Positions 55,631 through 63,711 of a DNA stretch of 64,000 bases are shown here, piece by piece. Position 1 is the stretch's first letter, and each line of letters begins with the position of its first letter. The stretch comes from a virus: positions 62,001-126,000 of IMG/VR virus record IMGVR_UViG_3300049845_000291. One strand, given 5' to 3'. Under the pieces are notes generated by a model. The model was given only the letters and a program-made list of their open reading frames with translations. It did not search any database and had not been told where the DNA came from. Position numbers and translations under genes: made by a program.

Positions 55631-55669
55631 ATTGTACCCCGATCTAGGGGTGACCTTGTAACGTGTTAC
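55631..55669 (-). promoter_or_regulatory. early promoter, leaderless
   Basis: TTACAA (55656-55661), 19-nt spacer, TACAAT (55631-55636), six nt, ATG 55624. A near-perfect TTGTAACgtGTTACgA palindrome lies at the -35. Confidence 0.68.
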
Positions 55670-56337
55670 GAGAGCACGATGTACTTTGCGGTCTTGTCGC
55701 CTCGAGCCAGCAGCGCGGCGAAGCGGTGGTACCCGTCAATCAGACGCGGCGAGCCGTCAGGGCGGCGGTGAACAACGCCGACGGGAATTCCCGCCGCGAA
55801 CTCGTACTGCGTGCCGCGTTTGGCGCGCATGTACTCATCATTCCCCACGAGCCCATCGAGTGCCAGTTCTTCGATCTCGACGTTCTTGCACTCGTTGATC
55901 ACGTCGAGCACGAAGGAGTACTCAGCCTCCAGGACCTTGCGGATCTTTTGGAGGTCGCTCTCCAGGTTCAAGATCTCGTTGATTGCTGGCAACAGGTCGT
56001 GTGCACCCTCAAAGGTGATGTCGTCGATCTCTTCGCCGTAGTACCCACCCGTCACGGAGATGGAGAACTTTTCTGGCTCGTACGCCTTGTGCAGACGGAG
56101 CAGACGGTCGATGCAGTACATCTCAATCGTGCTGGCCGTGTCATGCACGAAACGGAGGCGCTTTCCTCCAGTCTGCTTTTGGACCTCGATCAGCCCCTCA
56201 AGATTTACTGAGGTGGTGCGCAGGTTCTCGTACCGACCACAGCGACAGATCGAGTCACAACCAGCTTCTTCGCAGTTCGTCACGTACTCATAGTCGTACT
56301 CGACCGCGTACCGGGCCTGAAGGGACGCCAACCTCAT
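55666..56337 (-). CDS. ParB/sulfiredoxin-like C-terminal domain protein (223 aa)
   Basis: Residues ~180-210 hold GIPVGVVHRRPDGSPRLIDG followed by YHRFAAL, resembling the strand-loop-GxHR core of ParB/Srx nuclease-like domains. The N-terminal 170 residues are unassigned; two Cys pairs (CEEAGCDSICRCG) may bind metal. It could cut or bind DNA, but ParB-type CTP residues are not clear. ATG 56337 overlaps the neighbour. Confidence 0.6.
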   Translation of the reverse strand: MRLASLQARYAVEYDYEYVTNCEEAGCDSICRCGRYENLRTTSVNLEGLIEVQKQTGGKRLRFVHDTASTIEMYCIDRLLRLHKAYEPEKFSISVTGGYYGEEIDDITFEGAHDLLPAINEILNLESDLQKIRKVLEAEYSFVLDVINECKNVEIEELALDGLVGNDEYMRAKRGTQYEFAAGIPVGVVHRRPDGSPRLIDGYHRFAALLARGDKTAKYIVLS

Positions 56338-56813
56338 CGAATTCCCCTTGGATGCAGCATGATGGCCTTGATTCGCTCGATGCCAAGATCAAGATCATCA
56401 AAGAGCTCCAGATGTTGGAACATCGAGCACAGCACCTGGACATTCCCGCGCCGCCAAAAGCCAGGTGGGCAGACCACCACCGTCCGTACCCCAACGCCAG
56501 CCAGAAGCCCAAGCTCCAGCAGTGAGATCGGTGATTGGGTGCCAGGCTGCAAGTACATCAGCACTGCCGTGCTGGTGCGAATGTAGTCCAGCTCCCACCG
56601 CACCTGGGTCTCAAACTCCTTGTTTGTGATGTCTTGGACCCATGACGCGTTCCACACCGGCCGGCGAGGATTCAAGACCGTGCAGTCAAGATCTGCTAGC
56701 TCGCTGATGACGCGTGCTTGCCAGTCTACAGCTAGGCCCTGTTCAATCGAACCGGCCAAGAACACAGCCGGCGGCGACACCGCGCCGCGCTCTGGAGCGA
56801 CTAGGACCTTCAT
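56334..56813 (-). CDS. nucleoside 2-deoxyribosyltransferase-like protein (159 aa)
   Basis: VFLAGSIEQGLAVDWQARVI (~17-36) with VLNPRRPVWNASW and QVRWELDYIRTSTAV, then SPISLLELGLLAG: the GS..., WQ, NPRR, E and LEL motifs of the nucleoside 2-deoxyribosyltransferase-like family. These cleave or exchange N-glycosidic bonds of deoxynucleosides, useful in salvage or in making modified nucleotides. The catalytic Glu in LELGLL is plausible. Confidence 0.8.
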   Translation of the reverse strand: MKVLVAPERGAVSPPAVFLAGSIEQGLAVDWQARVISELADLDCTVLNPRRPVWNASWVQDITNKEFETQVRWELDYIRTSTAVLMYLQPGTQSPISLLELGLLAGVGVRTVVVCPPGFWRRGNVQVLCSMFQHLELFDDLDLGIERIKAIMLHPRGIR

Positions 56814-57091
56814 CCAAAGCGCTTCTCAAGCAGCTCGGCGGCAGCAGCCAGCCCACGCTTGTACAGGGTCTTTGGGGTGCTGGCAAAGACCTGGCGGGCA
56901 ACGTACTCGTTGCTCAGCACGGCGCCGCTGGCGGTGATCTTGTACGACACCGGCTGACGCTTGATGCGGCCACGTAGCACAATGGTGCCGTTCTTGACCT
57001 GACGGCCAGAGCTTGTGAACTTCAGTCCACGATTCAGGAGCTCCTGCGCCTCTTTGGTTTGCAGGGCCGCGAGCACGTTCTTGACAGTCAT
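56810..57091 (-). CDS. hypothetical protein (93 aa)
   Basis: MTVKNVLAALQTKEAQELLN; helix then a beta part (NGTIVLRGRIKRQPVSYKI) and a helical end LAAAAELLEKRFG. Basic and possibly nucleic-acid binding. Overlaps neighbours by 4 nt. No family recognised. Confidence 0.72.
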   Translation of the reverse strand: MTVKNVLAALQTKEAQELLNRGLKFTSSGRQVKNGTIVLRGRIKRQPVSYKITASGAVLSNEYVARQVFASTPKTLYKRGLAAAAELLEKRFG

Positions 57092-57312
57092 GATGACCTC
57101 ACTTGACTTTGTTCAACGATTTGAAGGAGCGCCTTCAGCCGCTCCGCGAACTGACCAATCTCTTCAGGATTGATCGACCAGCGTTGTGTTTGCAGCACGA
57201 TGTACGGACCGCCTCCTGCATCGGCGATCTCAACGTGCAGCTCATGAATAGGTTCATTGCTGCAGCTGTCAGGATCTTGCGTCAGCAGGAACTTGGCACC
57301 ATCTATCCTCAT
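57088..57312 (-). CDS. hypothetical protein (74 aa)
   Basis: MRIDGAKFLLTQDPDSCSNE; strands (HELHVEIADAGGGPYIVLQT) then a helix IGQFAERLKALLQIVEQSQV. Both ends overlap neighbours (ATGA), in an operon headed by the guanylate-kinase-like gene. Unrecognised. Confidence 0.72.
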   Translation of the reverse strand: MRIDGAKFLLTQDPDSCSNEPIHELHVEIADAGGGPYIVLQTQRWSINPEEIGQFAERLKALLQIVEQSQVRSS

Positions 57313-57986
57313 CGATAGATCTCCGAACGGTTGTTGCGGATCACAACAACCTGCTGGAAATCAGTGAGCGCCTTGTCCAGGTCTTCACCTGAGAGGACCC
57401 CGTCCCAGATCATGCCATTGCCCCAGCCCCGTTCCTCATCGAGGACTGATTTGAGACGCTTGTTGTTGGTGTCGACTATCTTGCGAATCCTGGCCGTGAG
57501 CGACCGCATGGAGCACTCCCCGAGCTCCCCGTAGATCGCGCGAATGATCTCTTGAGAGGTGCGATCGGTCAGCCGCTGAAGCCTGACCGGTTCAGGTGTG
57601 CTCACGTACAACGTCACCATCTGCCAGCCCTTGGAGCCACAGTACTTGCGGTAGATCTCAAGGCCATTGGGCTCCAAGATCACGATTGGGGGAGGAAGAC
57701 CGGGTGCCAGCTTCGACTCCATCTCCTTGTGTGTCACCCCGTACCGCACACCGTTGAAGGTCACCAGCTCGGCAAAGAGCCCCTCAGCCTCCATTTCACG
57801 AGAGCGATCGGTCGTGATGAAGAAGTAATCAACGCCTTCACGCTCATCGACACGAGGCATGCGGTCCGTTGTGCTGACGATTCGTTCACACCCAAGCTTC
57901 GTGACCAGCGCCTCAAGGAGGTAGCTCTTTCCAGAGCAAGTTGGTGCGGTGATCGTGATTAGGGTCGGGTACTTGAATTTGATCAT
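57309..57986 (-). CDS. guanylate-kinase-like (d)NMP kinase (225 aa)
   Basis: P-loop APTCSGKS (14-21), then STTDRMPRVDEREGVDYFFI (~38-57), the GMP-binding block of guanylate kinases (TTR.PR..E..G.DY.F), and FAELVTFNGVRYGV. A LID Arg cluster follows at VRLQRLTDRTSQE. It may phosphorylate dGMP or a modified dGMP. The C-terminal ~50 residues are extra. GAGG precedes ATG 57986. Confidence 0.82.
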   Translation of the reverse strand: MIKFKYPTLITITAPTCSGKSYLLEALVTKLGCERIVSTTDRMPRVDEREGVDYFFITTDRSREMEAEGLFAELVTFNGVRYGVTHKEMESKLAPGLPPPIVILEPNGLEIYRKYCGSKGWQMVTLYVSTPEPVRLQRLTDRTSQEIIRAIYGELGECSMRSLTARIRKIVDTNNKRLKSVLDEERGWGNGMIWDGVLSGEDLDKALTDFQQVVVIRNNRSEIYR

Positions 57987-58015
57987 AGACAGCCTCGTGA
58001 GTACATGATGAATTG

Positions 58016-58498
58016 TTACATTTGCTTGGGCTGCAGGAACTTGATCAGGGGATAAGGATCACGGGCGTGAAACCGTTTCCAGGCTTGGGGGTGATGGACT
58101 TGGAGAACGTCGATACCAGCACCTTTGGCCCACTTGGAGGCGTTTGCCCCCAAGCAGATCCGCCGCCCCCATGGCAGGTCCAAGTACCTTGAATCGGTGT
58201 CATTGCCGTTGAAGTCAGCTGCGTTCAACCAGCCAAGCTGATCTTCAGGCACGCCGGCTCGCTCAAGTTGAATGTTCAGCCACAGTGAGCAGTTTTCAAG
58301 GGCGCCAAACGGAGTGTAATGAAAGTTCGGATCGTTCGGAGCAGATGGTGCTGGGCGATCACCAATCAGCAGCAGCTGTCCTTTCGGAACCCACTGACCT
58401 GCTTGCATCGCGAGAAATCGCCTCTTTCGGAAGGCGACCCGCATGATAAGGGCATGCTGCAGGTCTGGATCGAGGCGCTTGAAGGCGTTCAGTGCCAT
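58016..58498 (-). CDS. possible uracil-DNA-glycosylase-like protein (160 aa)
   Basis: LLLIGDRPAPSAP followed by TPFGALENCSLWLNIQLERA and, later, RRICLGANASKWAKGAGIDV and VHHPQAWKRF. This order resembles the family 4/5 UDG layout (GE.PG..., G.PF...., LG..A......HPS), with the acidic catalytic residue not evident. It could be a glycosylase-derived protein; the assignment is weak. Confidence 0.45.
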   Translation of the reverse strand: MALNAFKRLDPDLQHALIMRVAFRKRRFLAMQAGQWVPKGQLLLIGDRPAPSAPNDPNFHYTPFGALENCSLWLNIQLERAGVPEDQLGWLNAADFNGNDTDSRYLDLPWGRRICLGANASKWAKGAGIDVLQVHHPQAWKRFHARDPYPLIKFLQPKQM

Positions 58499-58758
58499 CA
58501 GTCGTACTCGTGCAGCTCTTCATCTTCGTCGTCGCCACCGCGCATCGCGCTCTTGATCTCGGCATCAGACATCGGCTGGAAGCCAACGACGGTGCCGCAA
58601 TCTAGGCAGATCTCCATGTCAATGTAGTCACCGCCACAGACACCAGTGATGTCAGGCGGATAGTCGTCGCGCTCGAGCCGCAGGTGCGGCACAGACGTGA
58701 AGCACAGGTCGTTGACCTTGCCGTTGATGCTCAGAACTCGGGTGTGGTTGCAGGCCAT
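58498..58758 (-). CDS. small CxxC zinc-binding-type protein (86 aa)
   Basis: Cys at MACNHTRVL, DLCF, VCGG and CLDCG (~51-55), a pattern for a zinc site, and an acidic tail DDEDEELHEYD. I have seen this type among phage proteins with a DxEICLDCGTVVG block. Its 5' end overlaps the stop of the BGT-like gene (28 nt), so expression is coupled. Confidence 0.75.
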   Translation of the reverse strand: MACNHTRVLSINGKVNDLCFTSVPHLRLERDDYPPDITGVCGGDYIDMEICLDCGTVVGFQPMSDAEIKSAMRGGDDEDEELHEYD

Positions 58759-59876
58759 TTGAAGGTGCTCAGGGTGTTGACGAAGTTCTCGCAGAACTGA
58801 ACTGGATCCCAGCCAAGGGCCAGCCGCTGTTCCTCGATGATGGTTTGACGGGTCTCCGGCGAGCTCTTGATCAACCGTAGCAGGTCAACCAGCATCGCCT
58901 GGTCCCTGACGTACAGATACTCATGCGCCGCGGTGCCTTTCGGGTAGATCCGTCGGCTCTTGTCGATGTTGGCGTCGATGAACACGATGTTCCCAGCGGC
59001 GATGCACTCGGCAACGCGCTGTGGAATCAGATCGAGGCTCTCGTACGATGGGTCACCAGTCACCAGATGCGCCAGCGCGCCTTGCATCTTTGGCAGTACG
59101 TCGCCGTACTTCACCATACCAGTGAACTGCGGGTACCGCTTGACAGGAAGCTTGCCGATCTTCGGATGCTTCTCGAAGTCGGTCTCGTCGATCTTACCGA
59201 AGATCTCAACGCTGATGTCGTCTGGCAGACCACAGTACCACTTGTACAGGTTTGGGATGCGCCGGCCGCCGCGTGCGGTTCCGCCGTACATCAGGTCAAC
59301 GGTGGGGTGCTCAGCAGGCGGCAGCCACGGGTTGAGCAGCGGGAATCGATCCATTGGGTAGTGCACGATCTGCCCAAGGGGGACGCCTTTCTTTGGCCAG
59401 TCCGCCTTCACGGCGAGCAGCGCGTACGGTTGCGAGACCAAGTGGATCGGCTTCTGGATCAGGATCTCGTCTTTGGTGTACTTCGTGCCCCACGGCTTCT
59501 TCTCGACGTTCTCCCAGATCTGAACGAACGGCAGCTCCGGATCACACATCAAGTACACCACCGGGCCAGTGAACGTGTTGATCAGCCGGTAGTTCGCGAT
59601 CTGCTCGGCGTCCTCAGCGCCACCGAAGAAGTTCACGTTCCCGTTGATGACGCACAACACATCCAGCTGCTGCAGCACCGATGGATCTGTCTCCATGATC
59701 TGGTGCCAGTGCAGGCTCTCGTGCAGAGTGTCCTTCTTCAGGATTTTGGTGAACACGTGCACCTCAGCGCCACCATTTCGCAGGGCCTTGCAGATGCTGA
59801 TGGCCTCACCCGAGGTCACTGAGTTGTCAAGGTCCCACAGAATGCGGGCACCCAGCTTCAAAACACCGATCTTCAT
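58731..59876 (-). CDS. bgt: beta-glucosyltransferase-like protein (T4 BGT family)
   Basis: 381 aa; T4 BGT has 351. Colinear matches to T4 BGT: NGNVNFFGG, LPFVQIWENV and KPWGTKYTKDEILI (T4: NSSINFFGG, LPFSQSWPNV, RPWAYLYTEEELLI), then PTVDLMYGGTARGGRR, VEIFGKI, FTGMVKY and the KSRRIYP region. T4 BGT adds glucose from UDP-glucose to 5-hydroxymethylcytosine. Homology implies a sugar-modified base or a related glycosyl target. No dCMP hydroxymethylase gene is seen here. Confidence 0.86.
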   Translation of the reverse strand: MKIGVLKLGARILWDLDNSVTSGEAISICKALRNGGAEVHVFTKILKKDTLHESLHWHQIMETDPSVLQQLDVLCVINGNVNFFGGAEDAEQIANYRLINTFTGPVVYLMCDPELPFVQIWENVEKKPWGTKYTKDEILIQKPIHLVSQPYALLAVKADWPKKGVPLGQIVHYPMDRFPLLNPWLPPAEHPTVDLMYGGTARGGRRIPNLYKWYCGLPDDISVEIFGKIDETDFEKHPKIGKLPVKRYPQFTGMVKYGDVLPKMQGALAHLVTGDPSYESLDLIPQRVAECIAAGNIVFIDANIDKSRRIYPKGTAAHEYLYVRDQAMLVDLLRLIKSSPETRQTIIEEQRLALGWDPVQFCENFVNTLSTFKWPATTPEF

Positions 59877-60475
59877 CAGTTCTCCAGGGCCTCAGCAATG
59901 ATGTCTTCTTTGCGGCGGAAACCACCAACGCCGCGATCAGTGACACACACGACGCGCTTGTCGCGGATGATCGAGCTCTCGAAGGCCGCCATGAACAGCT
60001 CTTGCTCTTTCTCGCGCTTCGTGATGTCAAAGGACTCGCCATCATCAACGAAATGCGATGAGACCGAGAAGTCCTCAGTCAACAGGATCAGCCGGATGCT
60101 GCCAACCTCATGCAACCGGAAGGCCCGCTCGAGCTCAAACACGTACGCGCCGTCATACCCACGGTACAGCGGTGCGTACACGTTCTCACCGAGATGCGCT
60201 CGGTTGCAGATCATGTGCGCGTACGGGGCCGAGGACAGCATCGTGAACAGGTTCCTGAACGAGCGTTCCTGGTACTCGCGCAGGGCGTACATGCGCTCCT
60301 CGGTCTCGTTCAGGTTCTGACGATGGTACGGACCACCAAGATAGCAGCTCAGGACCTTGGGCTTCGAGAAATGCAGGACCTCGTGGTACCCACGCTTGTG
60401 CAGGATCCCGTCAATCAGGGTGTCCTTGCCAAGACGGTCCAGGCCCTCAATCAGGTACTTGTTCACGACACTCAT
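59876..60475 (-). CDS. deoxynucleoside monophosphate kinase-like (TMK/dNMPK) protein (199 aa)
   Basis: Starts MSVVNKYLIEGLDRLGKDTL: a GLDRLGKDT P-loop (11-19) like thymidylate kinases, then a CNRAHLGENVYAPLYRGYDG block like the DR(Y/S) loop and SSHFVDDGESFDITKR as a LID. Together with the BGT homologue (one-base overlap) it may phosphorylate a modified dNMP, as T4 gp1 does for hm-dCMP, though it looks TMK-like rather than gp1-like. Confidence 0.78.
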   Translation of the reverse strand: MSVVNKYLIEGLDRLGKDTLIDGILHKRGYHEVLHFSKPKVLSCYLGGPYHRQNLNETEERMYALREYQERSFRNLFTMLSSAPYAHMICNRAHLGENVYAPLYRGYDGAYVFELERAFRLHEVGSIRLILLTEDFSVSSHFVDDGESFDITKREKEQELFMAAFESSIIRDKRVVCVTDRGVGGFRRKEDIIAEALEN

Positions 60476-60768
60476 GGGATGGTGATCTCCAGAAAGTTAT
60501 GAGACACGCGGTCGATGCGGTTCCCGTTTGCGTCCATGATCTCGACGTGGAAGTCGACCGTGTCACATGCCGCCAGCATGAACTTGTCGTCTCTGATGTT
60601 CTCGATCTTATCAATGAGCTGGAACGCTGCTTCCCGGTACTTGTTCCCACGCCCAAGACGAATGCAGCACACCAGCGCCGAGATCAACTCAAGCTCCTCA
60701 ACCGAGAGGGCATGCAGCGACAGCGTGCCCTCTTCCTCATCGGGCCTGGAGCTGATGACCCGAGTCAT
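60472..60768 (-). CDS. hypothetical protein (98 aa)
   Basis: MTRVISSRPDEEEGTLSLHA; helical, with a SVEELELISALVCCIRLGRG segment and an NRIDRVSHNFLEITIP strand end. ATG 60768 is 2 nt after the AAA gene's stop TGA. The preceding in-frame segment is a shadow of that gene. No family recognised. Confidence 0.7.
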   Translation of the reverse strand: MTRVISSRPDEEEGTLSLHALSVEELELISALVCCIRLGRGNKYREAAFQLIDKIENIRDDKFMLAACDTVDFHVEIMDANGNRIDRVSHNFLEITIP

Positions 60769-60769
60769 G

Positions 60770-61930
60770 TCAGAAGCCGATTTTCCTGGTACGACGCTGC
60801 ACGCTGACGCGCTGACCGAAGATCTCAGCCAACGTGAACTCCGAGCCATCACGCAGGTCGATGCCAACGTCCGACGCCACGTTCAAGGCCTCAGCGCGAG
60901 TCATTGGCCGGAACTCGACCACATCGAAGCAACGACCCGGACGCATGAGCGCCTCGTCGATGTCACGGATCGACGGCAGGTTCGTGCTGAACACGAGCTT
61001 CTTGCCTTCAGCGCTGATCAGACCATCAGACACGTTCAGGAACCGGTGCATCATCGTGTTCCCATCAGTGCGCGCCTTGAGGAACGTGTCTGCGTCCTCC
61101 ATGATCATGAACCTGGTATCGCTCTCGATGAAGTTCGCGAAGATCCCGTCGCTGTTCATGACGCGCTCATCGTACGTGACCTTGGCATCGCCACCTGAGC
61201 GGTGGATCAGGTTCTTGATGAAGGTCGTCTTGCCGGTGCCAGGCGGGCCGATCAAGATCAGCACACTGGCCGAGCTGTTCAGGTACTCGTCGATGTACTC
61301 GGGCAGCGGCTTCGGCAGCCACGGGTACGCCGAGTTGATCGCCGGGCGGAAGTTCAGCGGCACGTTGATGCTGTTTCCGCGCTCGTTGTACACCCACTCG
61401 ATCAGGTTCTCGGCACGCTTGTACATGCCGTCCATGCGCTCAACGAAGGCCTTGACCTCCTTTGGGTCGCCGTTGAGCTCCAGATCAAGCTTGCCACGCT
61501 GCAGGGCAGCCTCAACCATGCCCCAAGGGAACAGCATGACCGCACGGTTTGGCGAGAAGAAGTTGTACCGCTCCGTCAGGTCGGTGACCCAGTCACGAAG
61601 CTGGATCGTGACATCGATCATCCATGTACCCTCTTGCGCCAAGGTGTTACGGTTGTTCTCGAGCGAGCTCCGCATGAACGAGGAAGCCAGCCACTCATCC
61701 GGACCGTACGCGCCAAAGATCACGCCGGTGTCGATGTTGTTTTCATTCATGAGATGTGCATCATCCATGCAGGTGTCAAGATGGTCTCTATTGATCAGAG
61801 GACGTTCACGTTTGATTCGACGACGGCGCTTATCAACGCGTCTGACAGCCTGTAAACCTGTGGTTTTAGTGCTTCGCCTGATTCGACCGAGATCAACTGG
61901 GTCGAGGTCGATGTCATCATCGTCATCCAT
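60770..61930 (-). CDS. AAA+ ATPase (386 aa)
   Basis: Walker A GPPGTGKT (228-235), Walker B FMIMEDAD (~274-281), sensor 1 FSTNL (~314-318), and RPGRCFD (~330-336), all of classical AAA type (FtsH/BCS1-like). The first ~200 residues are acidic then basic and unassigned; they likely bind the substrate or a partner. No protease domain. ATG 61930 is six nt after TACAAT without a ribosome site. Confidence 0.88.
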   Translation of the reverse strand: MDDDDDIDLDPVDLGRIRRSTKTTGLQAVRRVDKRRRRIKRERPLINRDHLDTCMDDAHLMNENNIDTGVIFGAYGPDEWLASSFMRSSLENNRNTLAQEGTWMIDVTIQLRDWVTDLTERYNFFSPNRAVMLFPWGMVEAALQRGKLDLELNGDPKEVKAFVERMDGMYKRAENLIEWVYNERGNSINVPLNFRPAINSAYPWLPKPLPEYIDEYLNSSASVLILIGPPGTGKTTFIKNLIHRSGGDAKVTYDERVMNSDGIFANFIESDTRFMIMEDADTFLKARTDGNTMMHRFLNVSDGLISAEGKKLVFSTNLPSIRDIDEALMRPGRCFDVVEFRPMTRAEALNVASDVGIDLRDGSEFTLAEIFGQRVSVQRRTRKIGF

Positions 61931-61936
61931 TTGAGC

Positions 61937-61942
61937 ATTGTA
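61937..61942 (-). promoter_or_regulatory. early-type -10 with leaderless start (AAA+ gene)
   Basis: TACAAT, six nt (GCTCAA) before ATG 61930. The TTACA -35 element is not at the usual distance. Confidence 0.5.
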
Positions 61943-61971
61943 CGCGATCGACTTTGTTCTGGAACTTGAAT

Positions 61972-63711
61972 TTAGGTTCCAAGCATGGACACAAACCGGG
62001 TATCGAACTCGTCACTCCACTCGTTATTCTTTGCTGTCCACAAGCGTTGGATGTTTGTGTCCAGGAAGTACGTGGTGGCCCAGTCCTCAGGCGACCGAAC
62101 CGAGCGACCAGCGCCCTGGACCAGCTTCATGGTGCACAGCAGGTTGTAGATGTCTGGCCATTTGTCGAGGATCTCTTTCATGCGCGCTTCACCCAGCGAT
62201 CCAAATGGGGCCTTGACGATGATCTGGTACCTGCTCAGATCACCAGCAAGGTCAAGGCCCTCAAAGCCACTTGGCGTCAGCAGGATCGCCGGGCCCTTGT
62301 GGTTCTTGAAGGTCTGCAGTACGTCGGCCAGCTTCTGGCCACGCTGGTGCTCAACGAGCCGGGTGTTGAGCCCCATGCCTTGGAGCATCTGCGCGATGCC
62401 CTCGGTCAGCGCAAACGACGGCGCCAGCACGATGCCGCGCTCGCCCTTGTCCGTGTGGTGCTTTGCGATCTCATACACCGTGGCTTGAAGCTTCTTGACG
62501 ACTGATGGCTCCTTGAGTGTGCTGTAGCTCAGGTTCTGCGGCTTGTAGAACAGGACCTTCTTGTTCTCACGTGGAAAGGTCGGTGGCAGGCGCACGTGCT
62601 TAGCATTATCGAGGGTCAGCGTGCGACGCGCGTACTGCTCGCTGAGCGTGGCGCTCATCAGCAGGTTGTACCGAGCGTTGATCAGGTTCTCGAACATGTC
62701 GCCAACGAAGATCGGCTTGACGCTGACCTCGTGCTCGTGCTGCCCGTATTTTGGCTCCTTCGGCTTGTACTCGAAGGCGTGCGGGTACCCGTACTCGATC
62801 AGGTCGTTGATCTTGCACCCGAGGCCATGGTACTTCTTGGACAGCCGAGACAGCTCTAGGTACTTCTTCTGGTTGTGGATCGCCCTTTCGGCTTGGTTTC
62901 GCGCGGCCTCATGAACTTGGCCGTACGCATCAGCCAAGGCCATCAGGTGCTGCATGTAATTGTCACGTGTGATGTCACCCGAGATCAGATCGCCGGCCAC
63001 GTTCCGCAGGATCTTGAAGACCTCGGTGCTGCCAAGGGTCAACGTCTGGTTGATCTCCTCCGCCATCTTCTTGAGCCGAGAGTCGCTGAAGTAGATCGCG
63101 TTGTGCTCAGTGAACAGGTCGTTCAGCATGTGTGCTTCATCGAACACGCACACCGTGCGAGCCGGAAGCATCTGCGTGAACATCCGGTCGATGAAGTAAT
63201 AGGAATAGTTCGTGATCAGGTGCCGAGCCTTGTCACGCATCCGCTTCTGGAGCGCGAAATCGCAGCCGTCACAGAAGATCTTGATCTGCTCATCCATACC
63301 CTCCTTCTGGAACAGACGGAGGGCACAGACCTCAGCGGTCTGAACCTCAGATGGCGTGCTCAGGGCGGCGCACTCGAAGTTCCCAGCGCCCTTGAACATC
63401 CTGAACCGGGTATCAAGCGGATCACGTCCTTCTTGGAAGGTCCGATGGTACTGCTCACTGAGCACGTTCGTCGGTGTCAACAAGAAGCTGGCGCCGACGT
63501 GGGCATCTGGGTGGTGCAGTCGATGCAGTGCCTCGGCAACCACCGCGCCGATGATGGACTTGCCAGTGCCAGTTGGCGCTGATAGGATCACGGTCTTGTG
63601 TCCCTCATCGAGGAACGACGTCAGGATGGTGTTGATGTCCTGCACCTGTCTTCCGCGCGGCTTGTACCCGACCGCGTCATAGGCCTCAATGATTTGCTTT
63701 TCGTATTTCAT
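61972..63711 (-). CDS. XPD/DinG-like Fe-S helicase (579 aa)
   Basis: Walker A SAPTGTGKS (44-52), Walker B DEAH (191-194), four cysteines at 114, 129, 147 and 150 placed as in the Fe-S cluster domain of XPD/DinG (C...C...CxxC), then LITNYSYYF. C-terminal motifs: LLTPSGFEGLDL and QGAGRSVRSPEDWA. A 5'-3' DNA helicase for repair or replication restart. Overlaps the MSGGHFDY gene (ATGA). Confidence 0.88.
   Translation of the reverse strand: MKYEKQIIEAYDAVGYKPRGRQVQDINTILTSFLDEGHKTVILSAPTGTGKSIIGAVVAEALHRLHHPDAHVGASFLLTPTNVLSEQYHRTFQEGRDPLDTRFRMFKGAGNFECAALSTPSEVQTAEVCALRLFQKEGMDEQIKIFCDGCDFALQKRMRDKARHLITNYSYYFIDRMFTQMLPARTVCVFDEAHMLNDLFTEHNAIYFSDSRLKKMAEEINQTLTLGSTEVFKILRNVAGDLISGDITRDNYMQHLMALADAYGQVHEAARNQAERAIHNQKKYLELSRLSKKYHGLGCKINDLIEYGYPHAFEYKPKEPKYGQHEHEVSVKPIFVGDMFENLINARYNLLMSATLSEQYARRTLTLDNAKHVRLPPTFPRENKKVLFYKPQNLSYSTLKEPSVVKKLQATVYEIAKHHTDKGERGIVLAPSFALTEGIAQMLQGMGLNTRLVEHQRGQKLADVLQTFKNHKGPAILLTPSGFEGLDLAGDLSRYQIIVKAPFGSLGEARMKEILDKWPDIYNLLCTMKLVQGAGRSVRSPEDWATTYFLDTNIQRLWTAKNNEWSDEFDTRFVSMLGT

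Noticed and set aside
58923-59822. A 299-codon open frame opposite the BGT-like gene
   Set aside because: Antisense to a clear homologue of T4 BGT; composition is that of a reverse-complement shadow.
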